NCBI RefSeq assembly: GCF_965214215.1
Contig: NZ_CBDCBD010000003.1
Coordinates: 248,001-312,000 of the forward strand
Length of the DNA stretch: 64,000 nt
From: Poriferisodalis sp965214215
Lineage (GTDB): Bacteria; Actinomycetota; Acidimicrobiia; Acidimicrobiales; Poriferisodalaceae
Reading direction: 5' to 3'
A program made the position numbers and the translations under genes. A model generated the notes under the pieces. The model was not told the origin of the DNA. It saw nothing but the letters and a program-made list of their open reading frames with translations, and made no database searches. How positions within the stretch are numbered: position 1 is the stretch's first letter; every line of letters begins with the position of its first letter. Shown here piece after piece: positions 7,275-16,399 of the stretch.

Positions 7275-8930
7275 TCAGGCTGCGGTTGCTGGTTCGTGGT
7301 GCGGTGCGCGGAGAGGTCCGGGTGATCGGGTCGGGTCTCGATGGGGCGGTTCGGTGCTGCGGTCGGCGGGTGCCGTTCGGTCGAGCCGGTCGTCAGGGGG
7401 TCGCCAGCTGGGTCGGTCACCATGCGGTGGCCGGCCGACTCGGTCACCATGCGGTGCTTGGCCGACTCGGTCGCCAGGCGGCGGCCGGCCGAGCGGTTCG
7501 GGGTTGTGGTCGGCAGGCGGCGTCGGGTCGGGCCGCTGTAGGGGGGGTGCCCGTCGGGGTCGTCCGTCGGGCGGGGTTTCGATGGGCCAGCGGCGTTGGT
7601 GGTGGTCGGTGTGGCACGGCTCGCACAGGTTGGCGAGGTTCGCAACGTCGGTGTCGCCGCCGTCTTCGTAGTGGTCGATGTGATGGGCGTGACAGCGTTC
7701 TGAGTGGGTCGCGCACGCGATGCAGCCGCCGTCGCGGATGGCCAGCACGATCCGCTGCGCCTCAGAGGCGCTGCGCACCCGGCCCAAGGCGAGCTCGCTC
7801 CAGTCGCTGCTGAAGATCGCAGGCAGGATCCTGGCGTCAACAGCCAGCCCGGCGAGCTGTGCCGCTGACAGGGGCGTGCCGTCGTCGAGGCGGGCATTCG
7901 CGACCTGCCCGGTGACCAAGTCGTAATCGGCGGCGATCACCAAGCTGGCCCCCGGACGCTGACGACCCAGAATCAGATCGCACAACGCGTCGGCGTTGCG
8001 CTGGGCGAAACTGTCGCCGGCTGCGTCGTCGCGCCGGCGCACAGCTCGCTCGGCCGCGGCGAGCTGCATGCTCACCTGGCGGCCGGCGAGGTAGTCCAGG
8101 TCGGCACGCAGATGCCACATTCCGTCATCGCCGAGCACCAGCGAGCAGCGACGCTCCATCTGCTGCAAAGCCATCTCCGCGTCGGCGGAGTCGACTTCGC
8201 CGCTATCAGCTTGGGCCTGAACTTCGGCGGCCATCTGCTGGCGCCGATGCTCGAGGGTGCGGCGAGCAATCATGTCCGAGGGATACACCTCGCACAGCTC
8301 CAGCAAATCGCCCTCACCAAGACTGTGCACCTTGGGCGCCTCCCGGGCGACGAGCCTCGCGTGAGATGCGTGAATGTCGCCTGCCGCCAACGCGTCGAAT
8401 GTGTCGGCCAGTGCATGCTCGGTGAGCGCTTCGGCGAGATGAGCTTCGCTGCGAGCCTGCGCAGTGCTCATCCGGGTGTACTCGCGCAGCTGCCACGCAG
8501 CCGACCGCGCCCCGTCACGACACACCAACTCACCCACCGCAGCCAAGAACCGCGCCTCAGCACGAGACCGCTCAGCCGCCAACTCCACGACACGATCCAC
8601 CAGATCGTCATGCGCCAACAACTCCAAGCCCATCTCCGACACACAATCAGCATCAATGAACGCGCCACGCGCCGCACCTGCCGCACCTGCCGCAGCAGCC
8701 CGCTCCCGGCCCGCCGCCCGGTTCAACTCAACCCAATAGGCCTGATCATCAACCGCCACCGCCGAAGAGCCAGAGGTGTCAGAAGCGTCAGCCGGATTCA
8801 GATCAATTACGTCATCGATCTCGGCGAGGCACCCGTGGGAGGATCGTTCGCCAGAAAAGCCAGAATCGTTTCCATCAATGACGGGTGAATGGCCGGAGGT
8901 CGAGCCTTCAAGGTATCGCTCGATGAGCAT
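7275..8930 (-). CDS. DUF222 / 13E12-type HNH endonuclease-domain protein (copy 1)
   Basis: A 551-aa protein with an N-terminal DUF222 region (about residues 45-330, rich in Ala/Glu/Arg helices) and a C-terminal HNH motif: CIACATHSERCHAHHIDHY, then TDVANLANLCEPCH, with two CxxC-like zinc pairs. A Pro/Arg/Asp-rich tail of roughly 100 residues carries short GDRVG-PPH repeats and ends PHHEPATAA. The start MLIERYLEG is chosen over a longer frame because the paralogue at 48031-49626 aligns from this Met and a promoter lies just before it. Such proteins resemble the mycobacterial REP13E12 family; their biological role is not established. There are no terminal inverted repeats, so there is no evidence that this copy is itself a transposon. 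Confidence 0.9.
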   Translation of the reverse strand: MLIERYLEGSTSGHSPVIDGNDSGFSGERSSHGCLAEIDDVIDLNPADASDTSGSSAVAVDDQAYWVELNRAAGRERAAAAGAAGAARGAFIDADCVSEMGLELLAHDDLVDRVVELAAERSRAEARFLAAVGELVCRDGARSAAWQLREYTRMSTAQARSEAHLAEALTEHALADTFDALAAGDIHASHARLVAREAPKVHSLGEGDLLELCEVYPSDMIARRTLEHRRQQMAAEVQAQADSGEVDSADAEMALQQMERRCSLVLGDDGMWHLRADLDYLAGRQVSMQLAAAERAVRRRDDAAGDSFAQRNADALCDLILGRQRPGASLVIAADYDLVTGQVANARLDDGTPLSAAQLAGLAVDARILPAIFSSDWSELALGRVRSASEAQRIVLAIRDGGCIACATHSERCHAHHIDHYEDGGDTDVANLANLCEPCHTDHHQRRWPIETPPDGRPRRAPPLQRPDPTPPADHNPEPLGRPPPGDRVGQAPHGDRVGRPPHGDRPSWRPPDDRLDRTAPADRSTEPPHRDPTRSPGPLRAPHHEPATAA

Positions 8931-8965
8931 GAGAGAAGTATACACACAAATGTGGTCAATCACAA
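8931..8965 (-). promoter_or_regulatory. leaderless-type promoter of DUF222/HNH copy 1
   Basis: Reading the minus strand, TTGTGA (8960-8965) and TATACT (8937-8942) are separated by exactly 17 bases, and the TATACT ends six bases before the ATG at 8928-8930. This spacing predicts transcription beginning at or next to the start codon, a leaderless mRNA as is common in actinobacteria. The same arrangement occurs before the paralogue at 48031. Confidence 0.6.
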
Positions 8966-9648
8966 ACGTTCGCTCGCACCACTTTCGACCCAATTCAACT
9001 ATCACTATCGGCGCAGCGCGATCGGAATTGCAAGGGTCCGCCAGAAACCAGTTCATGCGATTTGTGCTCGAAAATCATGCGTAACTCTTGGTAATCAGAG
9101 CATCGTTCGCGCGACTTGACCCGCGGCAAACCCCAAGACCTCAATGGTGTTTGTTCAAAGCCATTGTTGTGAGTGCGATGCCGTCGGCGGCAGCCGTCAA
9201 GCTGGCGAGAATCAGGCGAAGCGAACGCCAATTAAGGTTTCAACGTTTCGCTTCATTGAGTTAATTTCTCGATCGTTCTTCCTCTTCCTCGACTACGGCC
9301 TCCGTTTCGGAGTCGGCATTCTCGGGTTCGGAACCCTCGCCATCTACTTCCTCATGGATCGGCTCGGCTGCAGTGCTGGTGCCCGCAGTGGTATCGCCAC
9401 TGGCTCGTCTTCCGCGACGCTGGCAAGCGTGGTAGCGCTGTAGATCTCGGATCGCGCCTTGGCATCAGAGCCGACCGCGATCGGCACATCGCCTGCGCAG
9501 GTCAGCCCCGATCCGCTATTCCGCGCCAACCGGATGCAGCCCCGGCTCGGACACATCGCCGGGAACAGAGAGCGCTGAAGCGGCCATACCGATACACAGC
9601 GAGATCGACGCGGCCGAACATCGGTAGTGCGGCGCGATACTCAGGGCT
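8966..9648. other. 683-base stretch without a convincing gene
   Basis: This gap between the divergent DUF222/HNH gene and the membrane-protein gene at 9649 is AT-richer than its surroundings. An open frame at 9144-9443 on the plus strand contains one hydrophobic stretch (FGVGILGFGTLAIYFLMD) but has no clear ribosome-binding site, and its C-terminal part is low-complexity, so it is not called. No RNA gene or repeat was recognised. Confidence 0.4.
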
Positions 9649-10152
9649 ATGGCACTTGGCATAGACGACTCGCTGCTGGCGGTCAGTACGAGTTCCGGCT
9701 GGTACCAGACGGTGTTGATCATTCACCTGGCGGGCGCCGTGGTGGGCTTCGGCGGGAGCGCCATGGGTACCGTCATGCTGCGTCGTGCCTGGACCGAAGG
9801 ACCCGACGCGGCCGCGGCCGTCCGGCGTTCGTTTGAATTCGCCTCCAACCGTCTCATCGACATCGCGGCATACCTAGCCGGCATCGCCGGCATCGTCGCC
9901 GTGATCGTCGGGCCGTGGAACTTCCGGCAGGACTGGGTGACGATTGCGTTCGTCCTGTATTTCGCCTGGGCGGGCATCAACCACGGCGCTCTGCGTCCGA
10001 CCGGCGCCAAGCTGGCCGAAGCCTTGGACGCGGAACCCGAACTGTCCGCCGACGCGCAACGGTTGCGCAAGCGGGCCGAGCTGTGGTCCATGGTTAGCAA
10101 CCTGGTCATCGTGGCCGCCATCGCCGTGATGGTGACCAAGCCCAGCCTGTAG
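9649..10152 (+). CDS. integral membrane protein (DUF2269-like)
   Basis: A 167-aa membrane protein with four likely transmembrane segments: about residues 18-44 (TVLIIHLAGAVVGFGGSAMG), 68-88, 96-112 and 145-163. A His in the first span and the overall layout resemble small predicted integral membrane proteins of the DUF2269 type; function is unknown. It sits alone, with 233 bases before the next gene and no operon partner, and its stop is followed by an intergenic stretch with no obvious hairpin. The basic segment between spans 3 and 4 (ADAQRLRKRAELW) is probably cytoplasmic. Confidence 0.75.
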   Translation: MALGIDDSLLAVSTSSGWYQTVLIIHLAGAVVGFGGSAMGTVMLRRAWTEGPDAAAAVRRSFEFASNRLIDIAAYLAGIAGIVAVIVGPWNFRQDWVTIAFVLYFAWAGINHGALRPTGAKLAEALDAEPELSADAQRLRKRAELWSMVSNLVIVAAIAVMVTKPSL

Positions 10153-10385
10153 CTCGCTCGACCACTCGGCCCGAAGCCGGTCGAATCGGCGTTCGAGACG
10201 CAGAAATACTGGATCCAGCAAGGGGTCTGGCGACATCCCGCTGAGACGGAGCTGAACGGATCCGACCGCTGACGCCGAACTCATGGTCACATCATCACGC
10301 AGCCGTCGCAGTTTCCCGCCACATTTTCCGACTCTTTTGGGCGACGCTACGCGGCTGCCGACCCAGCCACGTAGCGTCAGCGCGC

Positions 10386-11441
10386 ATGACCGACCAACGG
10401 CGGCACCGGGTGTGCGTGATCCCCGGCGATGACGCTGCACCTGAGGCCATGGCGGCGTCGCTACGAGTGCTCGACGCGTTGGACCTGCCCATCGACTGGG
10501 ACCATGTGCCAGCCGGCGATGAGCTGGCGGCGCTCACGCCCGACGAGCGGACAACACAGGTCGGCGAGCGCATCGATGCTGCCGACACCGTGCTGTTCGG
10601 CGCCTCCAATGGCACCACGCCCGGCGCGCTCCACATGCGCTGGGGCAAGCGCACCTACGCGAATGTGCGTCCCGTTCGCTGGCGGCCCGGCTATGCCTCG
10701 CCGATGGCTCGACCCGAAGGCATCGACTACGTGATCGTGCGGGAGAACCTCGAAGACATGTACGTCGGCGTGATGGGCCCTGCCAAGGCATTGGTGGATG
10801 CGGGGCTGACAGAGGGCCGCTCGCGCGTGCCGCCCGACGCCGCCGAGGGCCGATTCGCGGCGAAGATCATCACCCGGCCCGGTACCGAGCAGGTCACCCG
10901 CTTCGCCGCGGAGCTGGCGCTGAGCCGCGGCGGCAAACTGACCGTCTCGGCCAAGACGAACATGCTTCCTGCGACTGATCGCTGGTTCTGCGACATCGCC
11001 CGCGAAGTGGCTTCGGAATACCCGGGCCTGGAGTACGAGCAGTTCATCGTCGACGACATGGCGCACCGGCTGGTGGTGCGGCCCCACGAGTTGGACGTAC
11101 TGCTGTTGCCGAACCTCTACGGCGATGTCCTCTCCGATCTGGGCGCGGGAACCATCGGCGGCATGGGCCTGGCACCGTCGGGCTGCTATGGCGACGACTG
11201 GGCCTATTTCGAGTCGGCGCACGGCACGGCGCCCGACATCGCCGGATTGGGCATCATCAACCCCACGGCCACGCTGGAGTCAACCGAGATGATGCTGCGC
11301 TACCTCGAGCTCGACGCGTCGGCCGACCGTCTTGAGCGTGCCTTGGCCCGGGTCTACGAGGACGGCGAACACCTCACGGCCGACCAGGGAGGCGCCGCAG
11401 CCACCGAAGACTTCGCAACCGCAGTCATCGAGGCCCTCTAG
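10386..11441 (+). CDS. isocitrate/isopropylmalate/tartrate-type beta-decarboxylating dehydrogenase
   Basis: A 351-aa NAD(P)-dependent beta-hydroxyacid decarboxylating dehydrogenase. Family features are VCVIPGDDAAPEAM at the N-terminus, the substrate arginine segment near VRPVRW, YVIVRENLEDMYVG, and the metal-binding signature NLYGDVLSDLGAGTIGGMG near residue 240. HGTAPDIAG follows, the cofactor loop in this family. Isocitrate, 3-isopropylmalate, homoisocitrate and tartrate enzymes share this fold and cannot be told apart here; no leu or TCA genes are adjacent. It is followed by an Ldh-family oxidoreductase and a flavoprotein on the same strand, suggesting a catabolic pathway for a hydroxy or dicarboxylic acid, which is inference. 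Confidence 0.88.
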   Translation: MTDQRRHRVCVIPGDDAAPEAMAASLRVLDALDLPIDWDHVPAGDELAALTPDERTTQVGERIDAADTVLFGASNGTTPGALHMRWGKRTYANVRPVRWRPGYASPMARPEGIDYVIVRENLEDMYVGVMGPAKALVDAGLTEGRSRVPPDAAEGRFAAKIITRPGTEQVTRFAAELALSRGGKLTVSAKTNMLPATDRWFCDIAREVASEYPGLEYEQFIVDDMAHRLVVRPHELDVLLLPNLYGDVLSDLGAGTIGGMGLAPSGCYGDDWAYFESAHGTAPDIAGLGIINPTATLESTEMMLRYLELDASADRLERALARVYEDGEHLTADQGGAAATEDFATAVIEAL

Positions 11442-11507
11442 CGGACGCCCGGCGCCACGGCAGATAGACAAACGCATCGAACTCAGCGGAACGGTGAGCG
11501 AACAGAC

Positions 11508-12680
11508 ATGAGCGAACAAAGCAGACCCCAAGAGACACTGCCGCGGGGCATACCTGATGATCGGCCCGCGGACGGCGACGACAGTGCATCGGTGTCGTTT
11601 CGGCTCGACGAGCTGCGGCCCTGGGGCATCGCTGCGTACGTGGCCGCCGGCATGGCTGCCGACGACGCAGAGACTGTCGTCGACAACCAGCTCTGGTCGG
11701 ACCGGCGGGGCGTCGACACGCACGGCTTCCAGCGGGTGAGCTGGTACGTGAACTGGATCCGCGACGGCACCACCGACCCGACGGCCCAGTGCGAGATCGT
11801 CACCCGAACGCCGTCGGTGCTGGTGGCCGACGGGCACCACGGACTCGGCCAGCTCGTCATCACCCGCTTCATGGAGCAGCTCATCGAGGCCGCCGCCGAA
11901 AGCGGCTTGGTGGTCGGGGTGATCCGGAATTCCAATGACTGGGGTTGCGGGGCGAACTACCCCTATCACGCCGCCGAAGCCGGCTTCGTCTGTTACGGAA
12001 CGACCACCTCGGTGCCGAACCTGGCACCGTTCGGCAGCCGTCGCAAGCTGTTCGGCAACAACCCCATCGTGTGGACGTTCCCGCGCCGAGACCAGCCCCC
12101 GATCGTGCTCGACATGGCGATCACACCCGTCGCGCTCGGCAAGGTGCTGCGCGCCCGCTCGGAGGGAAGGGACATTCCCGTCGAATGGGGGTTCTTGGAC
12201 CGTGACGGCAACCCGACGGTCGATCCCGACGTGGCGATGCGCGGCATCGTGCCCGCAATCGGCGGCTACAAGGGCATCGGCATGATCACAGCTTCCAACA
12301 TCGCAGCGGGCATCCTCGCTGGCTCGGCGCACACAGGCGATGTGGCTGTGGGACGGCGGGGGCAGTTCTTCTTGCTGATGGACCCCGGCGTGTTCCGCAA
12401 CCGCGACGAGTACTACGACGACATCGAGGACATGGTCGCCCAGATCCGCGCCGCCGGGGAAGAGGACGTGCTGCCAGGCCAGACCGTGTACCTGCCGGGC
12501 GAGCTGGAACAGCGCGAGATGGACCGGCGCAGCGCCGCCGGCACGGTGAGCTACCCGGCGTCGGTGGTCCGCTCGCTGAGCCGAGTCGGCGACGAGCTCG
12601 GCGTGCCGTTCGAGTGCGATGCCGTGCTAGACGCCAGCCCCGCAGTCGGCCCCTCTGCCGAGTCCGCAGAAAGCTCGTGA
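11508..12680 (+). CDS. Ldh family (malate/L-sulfolactate/ureidoglycolate-type) NAD(P)-dependent oxidoreductase
   Basis: A 390-aa member of the LDH2/MDHG family, unrelated to classical Rossmann lactate dehydrogenases. The catalytic histidine motif is RGVDTHGFQRV at about residues 66-76. The NADH-binding and glycine-rich segments GNNPIVWTFP and GGYKGIGM are present. Members oxidise malate, sulfolactate, ureidoglycolate, 2,3-diketogulonate or related hydroxyacids; the substrate is not resolvable here. A roughly 25-residue polar N-terminal extension precedes the domain. The stop TGA overlaps the ATG of the next gene by one base, so the two are translationally coupled, and the decarboxylating dehydrogenase lies 66 bases upstream. 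Confidence 0.87.
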   Translation: MSEQSRPQETLPRGIPDDRPADGDDSASVSFRLDELRPWGIAAYVAAGMAADDAETVVDNQLWSDRRGVDTHGFQRVSWYVNWIRDGTTDPTAQCEIVTRTPSVLVADGHHGLGQLVITRFMEQLIEAAAESGLVVGVIRNSNDWGCGANYPYHAAEAGFVCYGTTTSVPNLAPFGSRRKLFGNNPIVWTFPRRDQPPIVLDMAITPVALGKVLRARSEGRDIPVEWGFLDRDGNPTVDPDVAMRGIVPAIGGYKGIGMITASNIAAGILAGSAHTGDVAVGRRGQFFLLMDPGVFRNRDEYYDDIEDMVAQIRAAGEEDVLPGQTVYLPGELEQREMDRRSAAGTVSYPASVVRSLSRVGDELGVPFECDAVLDASPAVGPSAESAESS

Positions 12681-13891
12681 TGAGCGGCGCCGACCCAGAC
12701 CGGGTTGACGAGCTGGTGCCGGCTGATCAGGGCCACAAGATGCTGTCGCTCGCAGCGGAGTGGATTCCCACGCTGACCGAGCGAAGCGTCGAGATCGACC
12801 GGCTGCGGCAACTCCCCCAAGACCTGGCGGGGGCGCTCGCAGCTGACGGCTTCTACCGGACCCTGGTGCCGCCAGAACTCGGCGGAATGGGCCTCGCCCC
12901 ACCGGTTGTCGCAAACATCAGCGAAATACTGGCGATGGGCAACGCGTCGGCGGCGTGGTGCACCTTTATCGGTTCGACGTCGCAGATCATGTTCGCTGCG
13001 TTGGAGTCCGCCCAGCTTGCGGAGGTTCTGGCAAACCCCGACGTCATCACCGCCGGAGTGTTCGCGCCCTCGGGGACAGCCACCGCTGCCGCGGGGCCGG
13101 ACGGCGCTGACGGGTACATCGTGAAGGGCCGCTGGGCATGGGCGTCGGGCTCTCACAACGCCGAGTGGATTTCCGGCGGTGTGCAGATCGACACCAGCCA
13201 GTCGACCGATTCTGCGCAACCGGCGCTGGGACGGGTCTTCTTCCGTCCCGAGGACATCGTGCTCCACGACGATTGGTACACCAACGGGCTGCGAGGCTCG
13301 GGGTCGAGCACCTTCGAAGCCGACGGCATCTGGCTTCCTGCCAACCGCATTGCGTATGAGCGCACCATCCTGAAGTCTCCGTACGCAGCCCAGCCTTTGT
13401 ATCGGATGCCGCTGTTCGGTCTGCTGGCGCTGCCGATCGGTGCGATCGCCCTGGGCATGGCCCGCGCCTGCATCGACGAGGTCATCGAGGTCGCCACCTC
13501 GAAGGTGCCACAAGGCTCCCGCCGAACGCTCGGCCGGCGGCCGTCGCTCCACTCGGCAGTGGCAGTTGCCGACACCGAGGTGCGGGCCGCCCGCACGCTG
13601 CTGTACGCGGAGATGGACGCCGCGTGGGAACGAGCGCAGCACGGGCTGGCAGACCTGGAGATCCGGCGAAACCTGCGCACCGCCACCACCCACGCCATGC
13701 AGGCAAGCTTGCGAGTCGCGCAGTCGATGAACTCTGCCGTCGGGGGCACGGCCGTGTTCGAAGCGTCGCCGCTGCAGCGCCACCTGCGCGATGCGCAGAC
13801 CGCGTCGGCCCACTTCATGGTGGCGATGCCGGTCATGGAACTGGCCGGCCGCACATTCTTCGACGCCGACGCGGACACGTCCGGCCTGTAA
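12680..13891 (+). CDS. acyl-CoA dehydrogenase-fold flavin monooxygenase (HsaA/DszC-like)
   Basis: A 403-aa protein, start MSGADPDRVDEL overlapping the upstream stop by one base. The acyl-CoA dehydrogenase fold is evident (PPELGGMGL near residue 65; WAWASGSHNAEW), and NASAAWCTFIG resembles group D, flavin-dependent hydroxylases such as HsaA, HpaB and DszC more than true acyl-CoA dehydrogenases. The catalytic glutamate typical of the latter is not apparent. Such enzymes need a separate flavin reductase, which is not present next to it; a nitroreductase lies about 43 kb away. It ends the three-gene operon beginning at 10386. A role in aromatic, sulfur-compound or hydroxyacid breakdown is possible. 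Confidence 0.8.
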   Translation: MSGADPDRVDELVPADQGHKMLSLAAEWIPTLTERSVEIDRLRQLPQDLAGALAADGFYRTLVPPELGGMGLAPPVVANISEILAMGNASAAWCTFIGSTSQIMFAALESAQLAEVLANPDVITAGVFAPSGTATAAAGPDGADGYIVKGRWAWASGSHNAEWISGGVQIDTSQSTDSAQPALGRVFFRPEDIVLHDDWYTNGLRGSGSSTFEADGIWLPANRIAYERTILKSPYAAQPLYRMPLFGLLALPIGAIALGMARACIDEVIEVATSKVPQGSRRTLGRRPSLHSAVAVADTEVRAARTLLYAEMDAAWERAQHGLADLEIRRNLRTATTHAMQASLRVAQSMNSAVGGTAVFEASPLQRHLRDAQTASAHFMVAMPVMELAGRTFFDADADTSGL

Positions 13892-13980
13892 CCGACAGAT
13901 TCTGTCTCATCAGCCGCAGCCGGCCGACATCGACGGCCCGCTGCGGTGCGCCTCGGTCTGTGAAACGCCCGCCGCGACGC

Positions 13981-15663
13981 TCAGTTCTCGCGGCGGCGTT
14001 GGTGGGCGGGAAGCGGGAAGGTGATCGGGATGAGCGCGGTGAGATCGATGTCGATGAGCGTCGGTCCCGTCGGCCCGGACTCGCCGCTGGCGCGAGCCAC
14101 GGCCCGGCCGAACGCCCCTTCGAACTCCGCAGCGCTGGTCACGCGCTGCGCCGGCACGCCCATGGCCTCGGCGACGCCGACGAAGTCGATGCCGCCGATC
14201 TCGGTGCCGTGGTGTTCGTCCCACAGGGCGTCCTGAATGATGCGCAGCACCCCATATCCGCCGTCGTTGAAGACGCACACGATCACCGGCAGGCCGTGCT
14301 CGGCGAGCGTCGAGATCTCGCCGATCGACAGCATGAGGCCGCCGTCGCCCTGGATCACGACCGTCGGCTGCCCGCTGGCCAGTGACGCACCGACCGCCAT
14401 CGGCACGCCGGGGCCAATGGCCGCGTTCGCCGCCCGGATGGAAGTGCGCGGCGCCACGATCGGCAACAGCCGGTTGCCCCACATGTACCCCGGCACGGTG
14501 GTGTCGCGCACGATGCGCGCCTCGTCGGGCAGCATGTGCCGAATCGTGTCGCAGATGGCTGCGTGATCGGCGCCGATCTCTTCGCGCATCGCCTCAATGT
14601 CAGCAACACGGTGCTTGCGGGCCCGCTCCACGAAGCCGTCGTCGATCGTGGGACGGCCGTCGCCCAGCCGTTCGAGCAGCCCCGCGAGGCTGAGCTTCGC
14701 GTCTCCGACGACAGCCAGCGACGCCGGGTAGTTCAGGCCGATCACGCCAGGATCCACATCGAGATGGATCAGTTCTTCAGGCAGGCGCAGCGCCCAGACC
14801 CGTGTGGCGTAGTTCTGGAACCGTGTGCCGACCGCGAGCAGCAGATCGCTTTCGGCGAACACATCTGCCATCTGCGGCCGGTCGGAACGGAAGCCCAAAG
14901 ACAGCGGATGCAGCTCGCTCAGGGCGCTGCGCCCTTCGATAGTGGTCACGACGGGAGCAGAAAGTCGCTCGGCCAGTGCAGTCAGCTCCGCCGACGCATC
15001 AGCGCTGACGACACCGCCACCGGCCCAGATCAGCGGACGCTGAGCGTTTGTCAATCGCTCGGCTGCGTCGTCGAGCAGCGCTGCATCGGGGCGCAGCCGA
15101 GGCACGTCGGGCGAGCCCTCCAGCTGCGCATCGCCGACCTTGGCGTACTGGAAGTCGATCGGAATCTCCACAGCGCCGGGCTGTGGACGACCTGTTCGCA
15201 CATCGTCGGCGACCCGGGCGATCTCGGTCGAGATCTCGCTGGGATGCCGCACGGAGGCCACGCTGCGGCACACCGTTCGCAGCATGTCGGCCTGCTGGTC
15301 GTTCTCGTGCAGAAAGCCCTTGCCCTTGCCGTAGAAACGCGACTCGGTCTGCCCGGTCACCATCAGCACGGCCGAACTCGTGAACGACGCCTCATACAGA
15401 CCCGCCACCGCGTTGGCCGCACCAGGACCGGTGGAGGTGAGCAGGACGCCCATCTCCCCGGTGGCTCGGTAGTAAGCGTCGGCGGCATGCGCGGCAGCCT
15501 GCTCGTGGCGGACCTTGACGACCTCGATGTCGTCGCGTACCGACAACGCCTCGTAGATCGGCAGGTTGTGCACGCTGACGATTCCGAACACATGCCGTAC
15601 GCCCAAGCGCGCCAACGTCGCTGCAACGGCCTCGCCGCCGGTCATCTCAGTCATCGTCGTCAC
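13981..15663 (-). CDS. thiamine diphosphate-dependent enzyme, acetolactate synthase/benzoylformate decarboxylase-like
   Basis: A 560-aa ThDP-dependent enzyme with three domains: the N-terminal Pyr domain with catalytic glutamate in VVKVRHEQAAAHAADAYYR, a central Rossmann domain, and the C-terminal PP domain with GDGGLMLSIGEISTLAEHG and the following FNDGGYG. The sequence fits the IlvB-like superfamily. No regulatory subunit gene (ilvN) is near, so a biosynthetic acetolactate synthase is unlikely; a decarboxylase or sulfoacetaldehyde/oxalyl-type activity is equally possible. The GTG at 15663 and ATGs at 15654 and 15645 are all usable starts. It converges with the three-gene operon at 10386-13891. 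Confidence 0.85.
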   Translation of the reverse strand: MTTMTEMTGGEAVAATLARLGVRHVFGIVSVHNLPIYEALSVRDDIEVVKVRHEQAAAHAADAYYRATGEMGVLLTSTGPGAANAVAGLYEASFTSSAVLMVTGQTESRFYGKGKGFLHENDQQADMLRTVCRSVASVRHPSEISTEIARVADDVRTGRPQPGAVEIPIDFQYAKVGDAQLEGSPDVPRLRPDAALLDDAAERLTNAQRPLIWAGGGVVSADASAELTALAERLSAPVVTTIEGRSALSELHPLSLGFRSDRPQMADVFAESDLLLAVGTRFQNYATRVWALRLPEELIHLDVDPGVIGLNYPASLAVVGDAKLSLAGLLERLGDGRPTIDDGFVERARKHRVADIEAMREEIGADHAAICDTIRHMLPDEARIVRDTTVPGYMWGNRLLPIVAPRTSIRAANAAIGPGVPMAVGASLASGQPTVVIQGDGGLMLSIGEISTLAEHGLPVIVCVFNDGGYGVLRIIQDALWDEHHGTEIGGIDFVGVAEAMGVPAQRVTSAAEFEGAFGRAVARASGESGPTGPTLIDIDLTALIPITFPLPAHQRRREN

Positions 15664-15754
15664 ACACCCCGGGCATCGCTCATCGCCCGAACCGTAGCCC
15701 CGCGGCCGGGCGTGCGACCGGCGGCAGCAAATTCGCCAGAGGCGGGGTGGAGTT

Positions 15755-16339
15755 TTACGCGGCCCCGCTGAGAGGCGGGTGCTTGTCGTTGAGCAACTGA
15801 ATGAAGGCCAAATACCGCGTGTGGGCCCGGTAGAACCCGATGACGAAGTTGCGCATGCCTGCGGGCCAGCGACCTGTGAACAAGATGATGATGTAGGCGA
15901 TCGTCACCACGACGATGACCGAGTACGAGTACACGAGCACGAACACGATCTGCGGCAGCCCGATGATCATGCGAAACAGTGCGGACAAGCGATTGCGGTT
16001 CTCCAGCTGCGCTTCCACGTTGACCGCCATCGGTGTTCCGCCTGGGTCTTGCGACGACATCGAGAATTCGAACGGCGGGTACTGGTCGTGCATGAGGTGC
16101 AGATAGGCGAGCATCCGTTGGTAGTGGCGGATGTGCATGATCTGGAAACCCGCGATGCCAGCCGGCAATTTGCCGGTGAACAGAATCACCAGCATGGTCG
16201 GAATCGTGAGCACCCACGAAACGCAGATGAACACCAGATTGATCACAATGTGCGGGATCAACATGATCCAATGCACGAGCGGTCGCCAATTGGCTATGCG
16301 ATCAGTGGTTTCGACGGAGGCGGAGGCCGGATAGTCCAT
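15755..16339 (-). CDS. DUF4389 membrane protein with internal duplication
   Basis: A 194-aa membrane protein. Two halves repeat the same plan: a hydrophobic hairpin, then ILFTGKLPAGIAGFQ followed by HYQRMLAYLHLMHDQYPPF in the first half, and ILFTGRWPAGMRNFV followed by RAHTRYLAFIQLLNDKHPPL in the second. This is the DUF4389 layout, often found in actinobacteria; function is unknown. Four membrane segments are expected, with the conserved FTG-PAG loops and the aromatic/His amphipathic helices at the membrane surface. It stands between the ThDP enzyme and the dioxygenase, all on the minus strand, but the gaps of 91 and 60 bases make co-transcription uncertain. Confidence 0.85.
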   Translation of the reverse strand: MDYPASASVETTDRIANWRPLVHWIMLIPHIVINLVFICVSWVLTIPTMLVILFTGKLPAGIAGFQIMHIRHYQRMLAYLHLMHDQYPPFEFSMSSQDPGGTPMAVNVEAQLENRNRLSALFRMIIGLPQIVFVLVYSYSVIVVVTIAYIIILFTGRWPAGMRNFVIGFYRAHTRYLAFIQLLNDKHPPLSGAA

Positions 16340-16399
16340 ACACGGACGCTATCGCGTCGGCAGTCGCAGACCGGGTCAATCCTATTGCCGCTCGAAGCG

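Noticed and set aside
7275..8930. DUF222/HNH copy 1 as an insertion sequence
   Set aside because: No terminal inverted repeats, target-site duplication or transposase motif was seen; only a paralogue at 48031 exists in the window.
9144..9443. 99-codon plus-strand frame with one hydrophobic stretch
   Set aside because: There is no ribosome-binding site and the C-terminal part is low-complexity Ala/Ser; it was described with the gap rather than called.
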